A DNA stretch of 64,000 nt from Heligmosomoides polygyrus polygyrus (lineage: Eukaryota > Nematoda > Chromadorea > Rhabditida > Heligmosomidae), in assembly GCA_947396885.1 (NCBI GenBank), contig OX377202.1, positions 1,240,001 through 1,304,000 of the forward strand. The letters are read 5' to 3'. This document shows, piece after piece, positions 20,201-29,599 of the stretch. The notes beneath the pieces were generated by a model, which had not been told where the DNA came from, made no database searches, and saw only the letters and a program-made list of their open reading frames with translations. A program made the position numbers and the translations under genes. Every line of letters begins with the position of its first letter. Within the stretch, counting starts at the first letter, position 1.

Positions 20201-21639
20201 CCGTAGTAACGCTGATAGGTGAAAATAAACCTCCAAAACAATTACCATTTGACCAGTTAGTCAAAATTCCACCTCAAATTAATGACGTACCGATTAAAGG
20301 TAAAACCACTCGCGGAATACGCGGAAGACCAAAAAAGAATGATCAAAACTGTAGTAGGATTAGTGTCGCACAAGATATTGGTCGAAATACTCAAACTTTT
20401 GTTTTCAGCACCGCGTTCTCCTCGTCATGTGATGTTCATCACATCGACTGGCACTGCCCAAAGAAGCTGATGTGTCAAGGAACTGAAGTGGAATGCGCCG
20501 TGAACGTCTCGCTGCAAGAAGTGATGCCGAATGCACCATTTGGCTCCTTGAAATTTTCGTCGCCCTACGATCTTGCTCGTTTGCTATCAGTTCTATCGCA
20601 GTCCCATATTCCCGAGTCGTTTCGAATTGCAAGGCTCCTCGACCGAAACTACGACGTTTTGACTCCAGGGGGACTTGGCATGGCTTTTTCTTTCTATCGC
20701 CAGCACTGCATTCACATAGTAATGGCGTCAGTAGCAGAGGCTGGAGTAGTTCAGCCAGAACACCCACCACGCGGAACGTGCGACCCGTACAACACGGCTG
20801 TGATCGCGGATCAGGCGAGACGATATGCGGAAGTGCACGCATGGACCAGCAACTCATGGAAAGACCTCAAGCCTAGAAAAAACTTGATCGTCCTACCTGC
20901 CGGTTTTGAGAAGGTTCTCGATGGCTTCAAAACGAAGGAACAGGTTGCTGTAGTGATGCAAAAACCAGAGGACGTACAACCGGAATGGTTCGCAGAAAAC
21001 TACTCATCCATCATTCTATTCAGTACGGCGGAATTTGCTGGTACGAAGCGTTGGGCTGGAACTTGGACTCTTCTTCTCCAACAGGTTGCTAAAGGTGCAG
21101 AGCTGATCGCACTCCCTGGCCCGGAAAACGACGGCGACTGGAGGAAATCTGTAGATATGCTCCGCGACCTGTGCGAAGAAACGATTGCTCAGCGACCCGT
21201 TTTGAGGAACAGCATTAAATGCCTGCTTCCTCTAAAATCGCAGTACGAAATGATTGGCGCGGGATTCCGCGCTGCCAAAACCGAACACGGAAAGTTGTTC
21301 ACGCAAAGCGCGGCAAAGCGCTTCTGGACCACCACAATGACGCAGCACGCGGCTCTGCTGAAGTTGGCACCTTTCAAAAGGACCCCCGAACACTCAATAG
21401 CGGAAAGCTATCAGCGAGATCATCAAGTGCAGCGAGGACGCCATCACGTGTGGACAGCACCTCAGCATCGGCGGGCCCACCAGTTCACAACCGAACGAGC
21501 GCCAGGAACACGTGTCGATACACCACTGCAAATGATAGGCAATCGCATGTTCAGACTGGTCCCAGTCATTAATAAACGGCTCAACGTCCGCAATAGCAAC
21601 TACAGAGGACGTGGGCAGAAATACCAAAGGCAGTTCTGA
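17089..21639 (+). CDS. pol: Pol polyprotein of Ty3/Gypsy element with C-terminal extension
   Basis: 1516 residues from the first in-frame ATG; true entry is probably by frameshift from gag-pro. Order: protease C-terminus (NVLGALG), reverse transcriptase with YLDD (catalytic D352, D353), RNase H (YTDAS, D505; VADALSRG), integrase zinc finger (H718 to the CX2C near 755), and integrase core with D786, D846 and E882, an exact D,D-35-E. A GPY/F-type module with GPF lies near 1026. All key residues are intact. Beyond about residue 1060 follow some 450 residues in no domain I recognise: a Cys/His patch (CDVHHIDWHC), a globular-looking middle (ILFSTAEF, LIALPGPEND) and a basic RGRGQKYQRQF end. Confidence 0.93.
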   Translation: MSKMLRIAYSYRTNVLGALGVQLKLQPIPEVKEDLTPTKEYARSRKRIVIPPGARAVVEISSSRHPRGNIFWSNDSRIVSGVCSVDGSSTEISVANRGNQTWVINKNQPLGEWADDPVVDFPSDVTSGMLDMEKLTSSPEPKRVELLLDIIQSNRKGPIPEMLANVVRRFSDTFAVSDTELGRTDLVEHDINVQGHQPIRQKTRPVPYGVREQVDTMLRDLKNRDVIEESQSPWASPIVLVAKKDGTTRLCIDYREVNKVTKKDGYPLPPIDITLQNLRNKRWFSSLDLASGYWQVPLTASAKEISAFTSTAGQFQFKVLPFGLTNAPSEFQRLMDRVLGELKGPEVSVYLDDILIATETEERHLEVLEETLKAFRRANLKVKPQKCRFMESCLEFLGHVVDRDGIKTSPDKVSTIENYPRPQNISQLRTFLGMAGYYRKFVLRYAQTAQPLYELTSPKQKFIWQEEQEAAFRQLKEALVTAPVLGQPDVEKARDGRRPFIIYTDASRIGVGAVLAQEGDDGFLHPLFFVSKPFSSAERNYHVTDQEALALVFSLKKFHYCIFGICTVVRTDHAALTSLFKRTNVSPRVLRWALELQRYDLRIEHVKGSANCVADALSRGPVDLGNETPILLPYENIVCSIQEHEWLKELREDPDFVPIISAVENGVDEEVRLPRSDKRLSSMDFIIEAGRLKLITEDGSFVPVVPRDHRKGLFDEAHSGTLGGHFHARKMHSQLGKVVFWPGMQQDLAKWCKECQICFLANNKGKNVPPLRPIKTTQPFEIVGIDLLEMGMSSRGNKYIVTIVDHFTKYLGAYPIPDKRAETVAEVLFSNWICGCGRWPSAFLSDRGSEFENSIMKALCAIMGIEQHFTKGYCPRENGVTERANGTIVQLLKKKTVVPAEWDRVLPSAVYAYNTAPHEATGESPHFLLYGHDPKYPSAVIPSTDLSPYSMDYGTYKTDFLCGLELARKFIAEHANAYRDRMKRTYDKERKTHKSQKICVGDRVYGKIPAEKGKSRHPKLVIPWEGPFRVISASENSAVVTLIGENKPPKQLPFDQLVKIPPQINDVPIKGKTTRGIRGRPKKNDQNCSRISVAQDIGRNTQTFVFSTAFSSSCDVHHIDWHCPKKLMCQGTEVECAVNVSLQEVMPNAPFGSLKFSSPYDLARLLSVLSQSHIPESFRIARLLDRNYDVLTPGGLGMAFSFYRQHCIHIVMASVAEAGVVQPEHPPRGTCDPYNTAVIADQARRYAEVHAWTSNSWKDLKPRKNLIVLPAGFEKVLDGFKTKEQVAVVMQKPEDVQPEWFAENYSSIILFSTAEFAGTKRWAGTWTLLLQQVAKGAELIALPGPENDGDWRKSVDMLRDLCEETIAQRPVLRNSIKCLLPLKSQYEMIGAGFRAAKTEHGKLFTQSAAKRFWTTTMTQHAALLKLAPFKRTPEHSIAESYQRDHQVQRGRHHVWTAPQHRRAHQFTTERAPGTRVDTPLQMIGNRMFRLVPVINKRLNVRNSNYRGRGQKYQRQF

Positions 21640-21680
21640 AGATGGCGTAGTGGAAACGCCAATATTTTTTAGGGCCCCCA

Positions 21681-22050
21681 TGTTGTAGTAGGGCAATTGT
21701 AGTAACAGGCCTAGCGTGCCTCACCTCAGGATAGGCCCTTGACCTCATGGCTACGCTCAGACTGTATAGCGTAATTAGGCGTCGCCGCAAGATATCATGG
21801 CAGCCATGATATCCGCCGGTCACAATGAGCTAGGTTCCTCCCCCTGTGATTGGCATAAATAGGGCCTGATCGTATTGTTCGACGTTCATCATCTCTGTTC
21901 ATATTTTCTTGCTCTGTTAATAAACACTTATTTGAATCTCTCTCTCTTCTGTCTAGTCTGGGATTATACGTATAGTTGAGTTTCGGTTTCGGACTCGAAA
22001 CTACATCACTAGACGATTAGCTACTCCTTCGAGAACTCGACGGAGCGACA
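21681..22050 (+). repeat. 3' LTR, 370 bp
   Basis: Read base by base against the 5' LTR it shows no difference. It is followed by the CATA duplication (22051-22054). The bases before it (TTTTTTAGGGCCCCCA) are not purine-rich, so a standard polypurine tract is missing. Confidence 0.95.
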
Positions 22051-22199
22051 CATAAAATAAAATATATATGTAAATTTTTTAAACGGGATATAACTGCTAT
22101 CTTCTAGTAAAATAGCTTCTTGCATCCGTAACAACCCTCAGTTCACTTATATTAGAAATATACTAATCTTGGCTCAATAGCTTTACGAGATCCCCCAGC

Positions 22200-22475
22200 A
22201 CTTAATTCATTATTTTTCTAAAAAAATTTTGCAAAATTTCAAGCAGTGTGTTCACTTGATGGTGCAGGTAAATTTAACAATTCCAAGACAAATCACAGTG
22301 AATTTTCGTTGAACAAAAAAAAAAACTATTCTACCCACTCCGAGGAGTCTCTAGCTTCACGTGGAGGCTCGCTTCAATTTGAAAGATGAGCTTGATTTCA
22401 GAAGAGTCAAGTTTTAAAAGAGTGACCAATTTGACGTGAAAGGTGTCCAATTTGATGTAAAAACATTACGAACAG
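22200..22475 (-). repeat. Foldback FB, single arm
   Basis: This matches the right (inverted) arm of other FB copies: TTGCAAAATTTCAAGC, the TCACTTGA phrase, GAACAAAAAAAA, AGAGTCTCTAG and finally GACCAATTTGACGTGAAA. No matching left arm lies beside it, so it is a truncated or half copy. Confidence 0.55.
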
Positions 22476-22689
22476 TGGATTATGGTGAACAGAATAAAGT
22501 GGTTTGCGAAAAAAAAAACCTGGAAAAGAATCAGCCTCTTCGAGCCATTGCGAATAGTCGACGTCACATTCCATGGGCTTTTTTCGCAAGTGGTTACTTC
22601 CCTTGTTTACTGGTATTAACTGGCCAAGAGAAGCATGCGGACAGCCAGTAAACACGTATTTCACATACAGGAGGAGTTGGAAGTCCTTT

Positions 22690-22820
22690 GCCTTGTTCAT
22701 TGGCTGATCACGTACAAGTAATCGTGCAAGCCATCCAATTGGACTCCACGATATGTCGCCGAACTGGAATGCGTGGCGCATCTCGAACAGGGACCGACTG
22801 GCGCCGATCATTTGTCCCCT
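22690..22820 (+). repeat. SINE tail fragment with GCGTGGCGCAT core
   Basis: TTCATTGGCTGATCACGTAC through GGAATGCGTGGCGCATCTC resembles the 3' part of the SINE at 26241. The 134-residue open frame on the opposite strand is a product of this repeat. Confidence 0.4.
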
Positions 22821-22954
22821 ACCCTCGAGGCCTCTTGCAGAGTCTGCCTTCCTCTGGAAGAGCTACGTGCGCACCTCATGACATTTGGTTGATTCACTGT
22901 TAGCGAGATGAGCTCTCAGTGGCACTCATCGCCGTTCGAGCCGCTGAAGCGCTG

Positions 22955-23575
22955 TAGATACCATTTTCACCTCGAACTGTACACTTTTCAAACCAAATTG
23001 AACACCCTTCTAAGCCTAACCCTAAGACTTTTCTAATCAAAGCGATCTCTTCCAAATCAAAATCAGCTTCTTCTACATTAAACTAGAGACTCTCCAAAAA
23101 TGTTCGAATAATTTTTTGTTCACAATTTTTTTGTATAACCTTCTTTAAAATTTTAATTTACCTCCCAATAAGAGAACACATAGTTTGAGATATCCAGAGT
23201 TTCCTGCTGCATATAAGCAATAGTTAGACAATGAATCAGATAGCCATTGCGATTTGCATTCCGAGTGCATGGCGCAATCCAGTATTTCAATACACACCAT
23301 AATTGCAGTCTTGCTGCGCTTTGAAACAAAGTTTATTTGTTATTTTTTCCAAAAAAAATATAAAATTAAAACACTCATTCGGGCAGTTGAAGTAAAAAAA
23401 AATTCAAAGAAGTTATTCTAAATTTTCCTCGAATAAAAAATTATTCCTACCATCTTGTAGAATCTGTAATTCAACCTGTAAGAAGCTCGTTTTGATGTGG
23501 AAGACGTTCAGTTTGATTTCAAAGTTTATGGTCCAGCTTAGAAGAGTGGCCGATTTGACGTGAAAATGGTATATA
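22955..23575. repeat. Foldback FB, complete short copy (about 620 bp)
   Basis: The left end is GATACCATTTTCACCTCG and the right end GATTTGACGTGAAAATGGTA. The arms show the same series of phrases inverted: AATTGAACACCCTTCTAAG, AATAATTTTTTGTTCA and others. The middle keeps one copy of the core (GAGTGCATGGCGCAATCC near 23263). It serves as the reference for how an uninterrupted copy reads. Confidence 0.7.
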
Positions 23576-24029
23576 TCGGTTTTTATAGGAAAATCAGCTA
23601 CACCTGTGTCAAAATTGGGCACATTTTTAAAGGATTTCTTTAGCGCGCCTCAGAGCGAACAATGAATGAATGAATAATTAATGAAATAAAAATACACTTT
23701 TCGCTGTCTAATTAGACATTCTTTTAAATAAATTTGATGGCTTTCAAATCAAAGTGAACATATTCCATCTTCAAAATGAGCCAGGTTGAACTACTACCAT
23801 ACTACAGACTCTCGAAGATGGTTAGAATAATTTTTCGTTGGAGAAAAATTTGGAATAGCTTTCTTTGGATCTTTTTTAGTTCAGCTGCCCGATCGAGTGT
23901 GATAATTTTTAAAATTTAAATTCCGGGAAATATAAACAGCTAAATTTTGCTGTAAAGCGCAACAAAGTTGCAGAAATTATTTAGTGCACTAAAAGACGAG
24001 ATCGCATCATGCCCTAAAAATTTCCGTTT

Positions 24030-25870
24030 TATTTATTTATTCATGACGTGGACTAAGACCACACGTAAAAATACAATGTTAGAATAAAAAAAAAACACAA
24101 ACTCGATCAAAAACAAGTAAATACCATTGAAGGCACTCATTGTACACGTAAAAGCAGTTTCTTGAAATCATGCAAGGATAGACCTAAGACTTCCTCAGTT
24201 GTGCACAAAATGTGACTGAACTCCCTTAAATTTCTGTAGGCGAAAAAGTTTGCTCGGGCTCGCGATTTTGCCACCGAAAAATAAAGTCTGAGCTTCCCTC
24301 TTCTGTATTTCTTGTCAGCCTAGTGCCAAAAAAGTTGAGTGGGTTTATAGAAACCCTACCAGTGAGTGTTTTAAACATCATGAGGAGGTCAGCTCTTTTC
24401 CTTCTAATGAAAAGGCTTGGTAAACCTAATATCTCAGCTCTCTCAGCACCATTTGGCATCTGATAATAGCTATTCCCGTAGCACCTCATCATCAGCTTAC
24501 GAGTGAAACTATTCTGAACATTTTCTAGAAGAAGAATGTCTTTTCTCTTCGAAGGATTGAAAACTGTTGTTCCACACTCTACTATGGGTCTCACATATGT
24601 CTTTTACGCCCGCAGAAGAATCTGAGGATCTCTGCTCTTCTTCTTCTTCTTCTTCTTATTCTCCTGAGCGTTTCGTCCCGCGCAGTCGCAGGGTCCGCTG
24701 TTCTTGTGATCTGTCGCCACCTCATCCCATCAAGGGCGTCATCTGCCGTGGCGCCGACTTCGGCGAGATCTCTCTTGATGACGTCCTTCCATCTTTTCCT
24801 AGGGGCTCCTCTCGGACGCTTTCTGGGTGCCTCGAAATCGAGGGCCAACCTTGTGGGGTGATCCTCTGGTCTTCTGAGGACGTGTCCATTCCACCTCAGG
24901 CGCTGCTCTCTCATCTTCAGCTGGATAGGGGCTGTCTTCATCACTGCCCTAACATCCTCGTTTCGCACCCTGTCCCGACGGGTCCATCCACATGCCCACC
25001 TCAGCATCCTCATCTCCGCCGCGTGCAGTTGCCGCTCCTGCGCCTTACCTAGGGCCCAGCACTCACTGCCGTAGAGGAGGGCAGGTCTCACAACTGCTTT
25101 ACAGAGCTTGCCGTTGAGCGTCCTGGAACATCTACGGTTGCAGAGGATCCCTGTGGACTCCCTCCACTTGAGCCAGGCTGCGTTTATCCGTCCCTGACCG
25201 CCTGGTCCACACTTCCTTCCTCGGATAGTTCACTTGCGAGGTAGCGGAATTCTTCCACCTTCTCGATCGTTTCCCCTTGGCAGTCTGGATCGATCCAGCG
25301 CACTGCTTAGAGCTGATGAACTTCGTCTTCTTCACGTTCAGCCGTAGGCCGTTGTCTGCGAGGGCTCTCTGCCACAGCTGCACCTTCTTCTCCAGCTCCT
25401 CCTGGTTGTCGGCTACTAGGGCGATGTCGTCCGCGTAGAGGATCGTTCTAAGAGGGCCTTCGTCAAGGTGGTTCACTATAGAGTCAAGTGTCAGCAGGAA
25501 GAGGAACGGGCTCAGAGCCGACCCTTGGTGTGCCCCCACTGTGATGTCCACTTTCCTTGTCACCCGTGTGGAGTTCGTATCGCCGCTTTCGAGCCCTCGT
25601 GCGTGTCCCTTATGACCGTGATCAGACGTTCCGGGACACCCCTCCCTCGAAGGGCATTCCAGATTACGGCCCGAGCCATCTCTGCTCTTCAGTGCTTCAA
25701 AAAGGTTGTAGATGCGGTAGTTAGCTTTCTTGACCAATGCTTTATAATGCAAATCAGAACTTAGGTCCTTAGATATTAGAAAACTGAGATCGCTCTTGTA
25801 AGATGGGGTTTCGGCAGTGCGATTGGTTCCAACGACAAAGCATTTAGATTTTTCTGCTGCTAGAGGCAGT
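24030..25870 (-). mobile_element. CR1-like LINE, 3' part, interrupted by an RTE
   Basis: On the minus strand the reverse transcriptase C-terminal part is split. The upstream piece (about 25870-25690) has PLAAEKSKC and KANYRIYNLFEALKSRD. The downstream piece (24627-24226) has PIVECGTTVFNPSKRKD, ENVQNSFTRKLM and RRKRADLLMMFKTLTG. Reading across the insertion gives a continuous frame apart from one TAA (a Tyr codon in relatives, to judge from context). The 3' end is ATGAATAAATAAATAAA near 24040. Inactive and 5'-truncated. Confidence 0.8.
24641..25677 (-). mobile_element. RTE-type LINE inserted in the CR1-like LINE
   Basis: On the minus strand it starts at GATGGCTCGGGCCG and has the RT motifs GAHQGSALSPFLF and ILYADDIALVADNQEELEK, then GSECWALGKAQERQLHAAEM and NGHVLRRPEDHP in another frame (shift near 25110). 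It ends in (AAG)n. A 13-bp target duplication ATCTCTGCTCTTC flanks it (24628-24640 and 25678-25690). The duplicated bases encode the KSRD of the CR1-like element, so the insertion point is certain. Confidence 0.88.
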
Positions 25871-26240
25871 TCCCATTTGATTGATAGTGCAAATGCTGCT
25901 TGCATGAAACATGAATATGTGGATATGTATGTGCTTCACAACTGTTTTTGGTGCATAGTTTTCGGGTATGAAACTACTCGTAATCAAAAATTTCGCTATC
26001 AATCGAATAAAAATTGCAACGTCTTGGTAGAAGGCATAGCACAATCCCTCCTTTCGGCGCTAAAAAAATGGCCGCCTTCGAGCGTTTCAAAACAAGCTTT
26101 AAACGATTTTTTCTCGAAAAAAGAATACTTCAACAACTTCAAAGAAAGTCACGCTAAAATTCTCCTCAAAACAAAAAATTCTAATCCTTCCAGTTTAACG
26201 TGGAAGGAGCTCCTCTTGAATTGCAAGATGTTCCGTTCGA

Positions 26241-26530
26241 TCATGGGCGCGTGTAGTGCAGTCGGAGGAGGCGCCGGCTGTCGCGTGCCGCCGATACCGA
26301 TTCCTGGTTCGGATTTCCTGCCCAGGCCAACCAAGCCTTCCATCCCTCCGGGGTCTATGAATTGGTACCAGACTTGTCTGGGAAGGACAAGGCGCTGACT
26401 TGTTCATCGGCTGGCCACCGCAAGTCATTGTATGGCCAAATACGCATTCATGTCGCCTCCACGACATCCCTTAGAAGTAGAATGCGTGGCGCATCCCAAA
26501 AGCCTCCTTTATCCTTATCCTTTTTCCGTA
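26241..26530 (+). repeat. tRNA-derived SINE
   Basis: The head has A-box-like TAGTGCAGTCGG and B-box-like GGTTCGGATTTCC at suitable spacing. A body follows (CCAGGCCAACCAAGCC, GTACCAGACTTGTCTGGGAA, GGCTGGCCACCGCAAG), then the tail GAATGCGTGGCGCATCCC and CCTTTATCC repeats. A close second copy is at 63771-64000. It interrupts the right arm of an FB element. Confidence 0.7.
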
Positions 26531-26870
26531 AAATTTTAAACGCGTTTGACTTGCCTAGAAGAGGTTCCAGATTGACGTGAAAACGGTAGATAGTAGCAAA
26601 AATTCAACCGCAATCCTCATAATAGAATCATTACGCCTGGTTCGAGCTTTTGTTGGCTCACATTATTGGACAACTTTTAAAGGAGAAAGTGCAGTTTGTA
26701 CAAGTGTTTTTTCAGTTTTCACCTTTTTCCGCTATTCTATTCCTTCTATGTCCATTTCTTTTGAAAAGATTCCCATTTTGATTGGAAAAATGCTCAATTT
26801 GATGTGAAAATGGTATCCATAAATAAATCCTGGAGCTCCATATCTTGCTCACTCGAGCACAGAACCCAAC

Positions 26871-27368
26871 CTGAGGCCTTCGAATTACTCGAACGGGAAC
26901 GTTGCCCCTGTTAAGTGTTCTGCTAGGAATGGATCCGGAAGCAGATCCTCCTCCAGACCGCGTCCGCGAAACCCCCGGCTTTGCGTGTCTGCGGCCTCCG
27001 TCGGAATTCGAATTCGCGAATCGCCGGCCGCTTTTTTGGCGCCGTTTTATCGCGGCGGCGGCGGCGGCGACGACGACGAGGCGGTACCAGTCGGCGACTA
27101 GCTCCGCCCGGAGCTTGACACAGACTCGCGGCTGCCGCCGGCCGCCGCCGCCGCCGGCGCCCGATCCCGACAGCCAGCAGCCCGTCCGTCCGCCGGCCGT
27201 CCGTCCCCCGGACAGCCGGGCGATCCGACTCGCAGACACTCCCGGGAGCGATCCGACCCGCGAAGACCCGCTCTCGGCTCCCCTTGCGGTCGGACCGTCT
27301 CCAGGACGGCGAATCGAGCCGCGGAGTGCACGCGAGAACCGGCGCCTCCAACCCACTACGCCACACAT
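26871..27368 (-). CDS. Candidate alternative first exon of gene A (GC-rich)
   Basis: On the minus strand a good acceptor (TTGTCCGTTTCAG, usable for trans- or cis-splicing) ends at 27396. An ATG at 27368 opens 166 codons to a donor CCTCAG|GTTGGG in phase 0, the phase expected by the exon at 11407-11511. The peptide is Arg/Gly/Ser/Ala-rich (SGSGAGGGGGRR, VVVAAAAAAIKRR) and low in complexity. The other strand and frames are also open because the region is GC-rich with CGG-type triplets, so coding is uncertain; a promoter or 5' UTR is equally possible. A short upstream ATG-AAT-TAA precedes the ATG. Confidence 0.3.
26900..27350. other. GC-rich island 1
   Basis: This is a sharp rise in GC with (GGC/GCG)n and GCCGCC runs in otherwise AT-leaning intronic DNA. 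Similar islands lie at 33590-33790, 41590-42210, 49550-50110 and 54890-55150. Many overlapping open frames result from composition. Confidence 0.7.
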
Positions 27369-27629
27369 AACCACGTTAATTCATTGCTGAGACAGCTGAA
27401 ACGGACAACATAACCCTACGTGTGTTCTACCGATTTTTGTAGGAGCATCAATATAGAGCTTTAACCAGTTATTGTCTTACAATGTACCGAGGAACAAGAA
27501 TATGTCCGTGCGTCTGTCTTTCGTCTGTCCGACCAAGGCCTTTGAGCGAACTTCACACCTCGATCGGCCGCTGCTTTCAATGTTAACCGTTTGGGGTGGA
27601 AAGCACCCCATTATATGTATTGACTGGTG

Positions 27630-29590
27630 GGTAGAGCTCACAAAACGCTAATTATATCGATTGGTTTTATCGATCTTCACTAGGAGTAAGCCATTTAAAG
27701 TGGAAACGACGTCAAAGTGCTATGCGGCGAATACATTTCACAGCAAGTAAACATCAATTCGATCGAGTGACCATTATCAATCGATCGTTCACGACCGCTG
27801 ATCAATTTATTGATTTCCATTGAGGTGGGAGAAACGTCAGCGTGTTCCCCGGCGCATAGGGTTCAAAGCAAGTAAACAGTATTGACCGAATGACCATTAT
27901 CGATCGGCTTTATCGATTTTGTCCAGAGCCGATCGTTTGAGGTAGGGGGAGCGTCAGTGCATATGTTAGCCCACGAGCAGGCTTTGCAACAGTTATAAAC
28001 AGTATCGATCAAACGACTACTATCGATTGGTTCATTGATTTTTCTGTTGGACGCGGGAACCACAGGAGTGGCTGATTGGTTCACTTCACAAAAATAAGTA
28101 TTAGGTTGCCCGGCAAGTTCTCAGCGTTTTGTGTTCCTATTTTTCGATCGTCTATCATTAAGTAAGAATTTTGATGCTACTTTCTGTACAGAATTTTTCG
28201 CTCTATCTGACTAAATATGTTATTTATGAACGACATTTTATTATAACTTCGCAATGGAACAATTCGCAGTCGCTGAGAACCGCTGAGAACGGTAGAAAAT
28301 CGATGAAATCGATCAATAATGGTCAGTCGTAGGTATTATTAGGTCGAACAACCTAATAATACTACGGCTGACCATTATTGATCGATTTCATCGATTTTTC
28401 GACCGTTTCAAATGAAAGCAACGCGAATTATTAGCTGGCGGATATGACTCACAACAGTAAAGAAAATCGATCGACTGCCCAATAACGATCGTCTATATGG
28501 GTTTTCCAGGTACATAGTCGACCGTTTGAAATTAGAAGAACGAGCATATGTTAGCAGGCAAGTAGGGCTTGCAACAAGTAAACTGCGAGAGTTTGAGCCG
28601 GGAAAAGGTGATTATGCGGCTCACAACAAGTGAACAGTATCGATCGAGCAACTATTATCGATCGGTTGTATCGATTTTTACTCGGAATCGACCGTTCGAG
28701 GTGCGAAGAAGGTGAATATGTTTCCCAACGAATAGGGTTCATAACAAGTAAACAGTGCCTGTTTCTGTTGGCCATTGTTGTTTGATTTCATCGAGTTTTT
28801 CGACCTCGACGGGTACATTTACAAAATATAAATGACATCGATCAGCTGATCGATGTTGATCGATTTTATTGATTTTTGTGCGAAGCCGACCGCTAGAGAG
28901 GAAAACTTGGATATCCTGGCTGGCTAATGGGGTTCACGACATGTAAATAGCATCGATCGAATGGCGGTTATCGACCGATTTTATCGATTTTTGCATGGAG
29001 TCGACCATTACGGGCACATTTCACAAAGGACAAATGATCTCGACCGGTTGACCACTGTCGATCGATTTTATCGATTTCTGTACAGAGCTGAGAGTTGGAG
29101 CCAGGGAAAAGGTGATTATGCGGCTCACAACAAGTGAACAGTAACGATCAAGCAACTATTATTGATCGGTTGTATCGATTTTTACTCGGAGTCGGCCGTT
29201 AAAGGTGGAAAGAAGGTGAATATGTTTCCCAACGAATAGGGTTCATAACAAGTAAACAGTGCCTGTTTCTGTTGGCAATGGTTGTTTGATTTTATCGAGT
29301 TTTTCGACCCGGACCGGTACATTTCACAAGATATAAATGATATCGATCAGCTGATTATTGTTGATCGATTTTATTGATTTTTGTGCAGAGCCGACCGCTA
29401 GAGAGAAAACTTGAATATGTTGGCCGGCTACTAGGGTTCACGACATGTAAACAGCATCGATCAAATGACCGTTCTCGACTGGTTCTATCGATTTTTGCAG
29501 GGATCACAGGTCTACGGGTAAGCCTCACCAAAAATAGATGACCTTTATCGGTTGGTCATTATCGATCGTCTTTATTTTAGGCCTAAAACA
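27630..29590. repeat. ATCGAT-rich satellite with 504-bp higher-order unit
   Basis: Monomers of roughly 100-130 bp share AACAAGTAAACAGTATCG, a TATCGATCGGTT segment and TATCGATTTTT then GTCGACCGTT. From 28588 a block of four monomer types repeats as a unit: CAAGTGAACAGTA begins at 28627 and again at 29131, a period of 504 bp. Related inverted pieces occur at 30640-30960. No coding sequence. Confidence 0.75.
28101..28356. mobile_element. Mariner-derived MITE, 256 bp, in the satellite
   Basis: It begins TTAGGTTGCCCGGCAAG and ends ACAACCTAA, with TA on both sides (28099-28100 and 28357-28358). The right ends of the element and its flank form an inverted repeat (see findings). It has no transposase. 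Confidence 0.6.
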
Positions 29591-29599
29591 AGGCTATAG

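Larger units (their letters stand above)
14667..22050 (+). mobile_element. Full-length Ty3/Gypsy LTR retrotransposon, 7384 bp
   Basis: Two 370-bp LTRs (TG...CA) that I read as identical flank a gag-protease frame (15036-17204) and a pol frame (17089-21639) in the order RT, RNase H, integrase, the order of Ty3/Gypsy. A 4-bp CATA duplication flanks the element. The LTR identity and long uninterrupted frames imply a very recent insertion. It lies antisense to gene A in the largest intron. No envelope-like frame follows pol. Unusual points: pol has a C-terminal extension of about 450 residues, there is no purine-rich tract before the 3' LTR, and 8-bp inverted repeats sit just inside both LTRs. 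Confidence 0.95.
23740..26590. repeat. Foldback FB, copy with nested LINEs and a SINE
   Basis: The left arm is at 23740-23935 with its end-core near 24000. The right arm resumes at 25870 (TGATTGATAGTGCAAATGC) and continues, split by a SINE at about 26241-26530, to GATTGACGTGAAAACGG (26571). Between the arms lies the CR1-like LINE with an RTE inside it. It is four repeats deep in under 3 kb. Confidence 0.65.

Noticed and set aside
21640..21680. Envelope-like third frame after pol
   Set aside because: Only 41 bases separate the pol stop from the 3' LTR; there is no room for another gene.
22407..22811. 134-codon minus-strand frame
   Set aside because: It overlaps a foldback arm and a SINE tail, both non-coding repeats seen elsewhere in the window.
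26902..27390. Long open frames on the plus strand and in other frames of GC-rich island 1
   Set aside because: High GC removes stops in every frame. The peptides are low-complexity Pro/Arg/Ala. Only the minus-strand frame with splice signals was kept, at low confidence.
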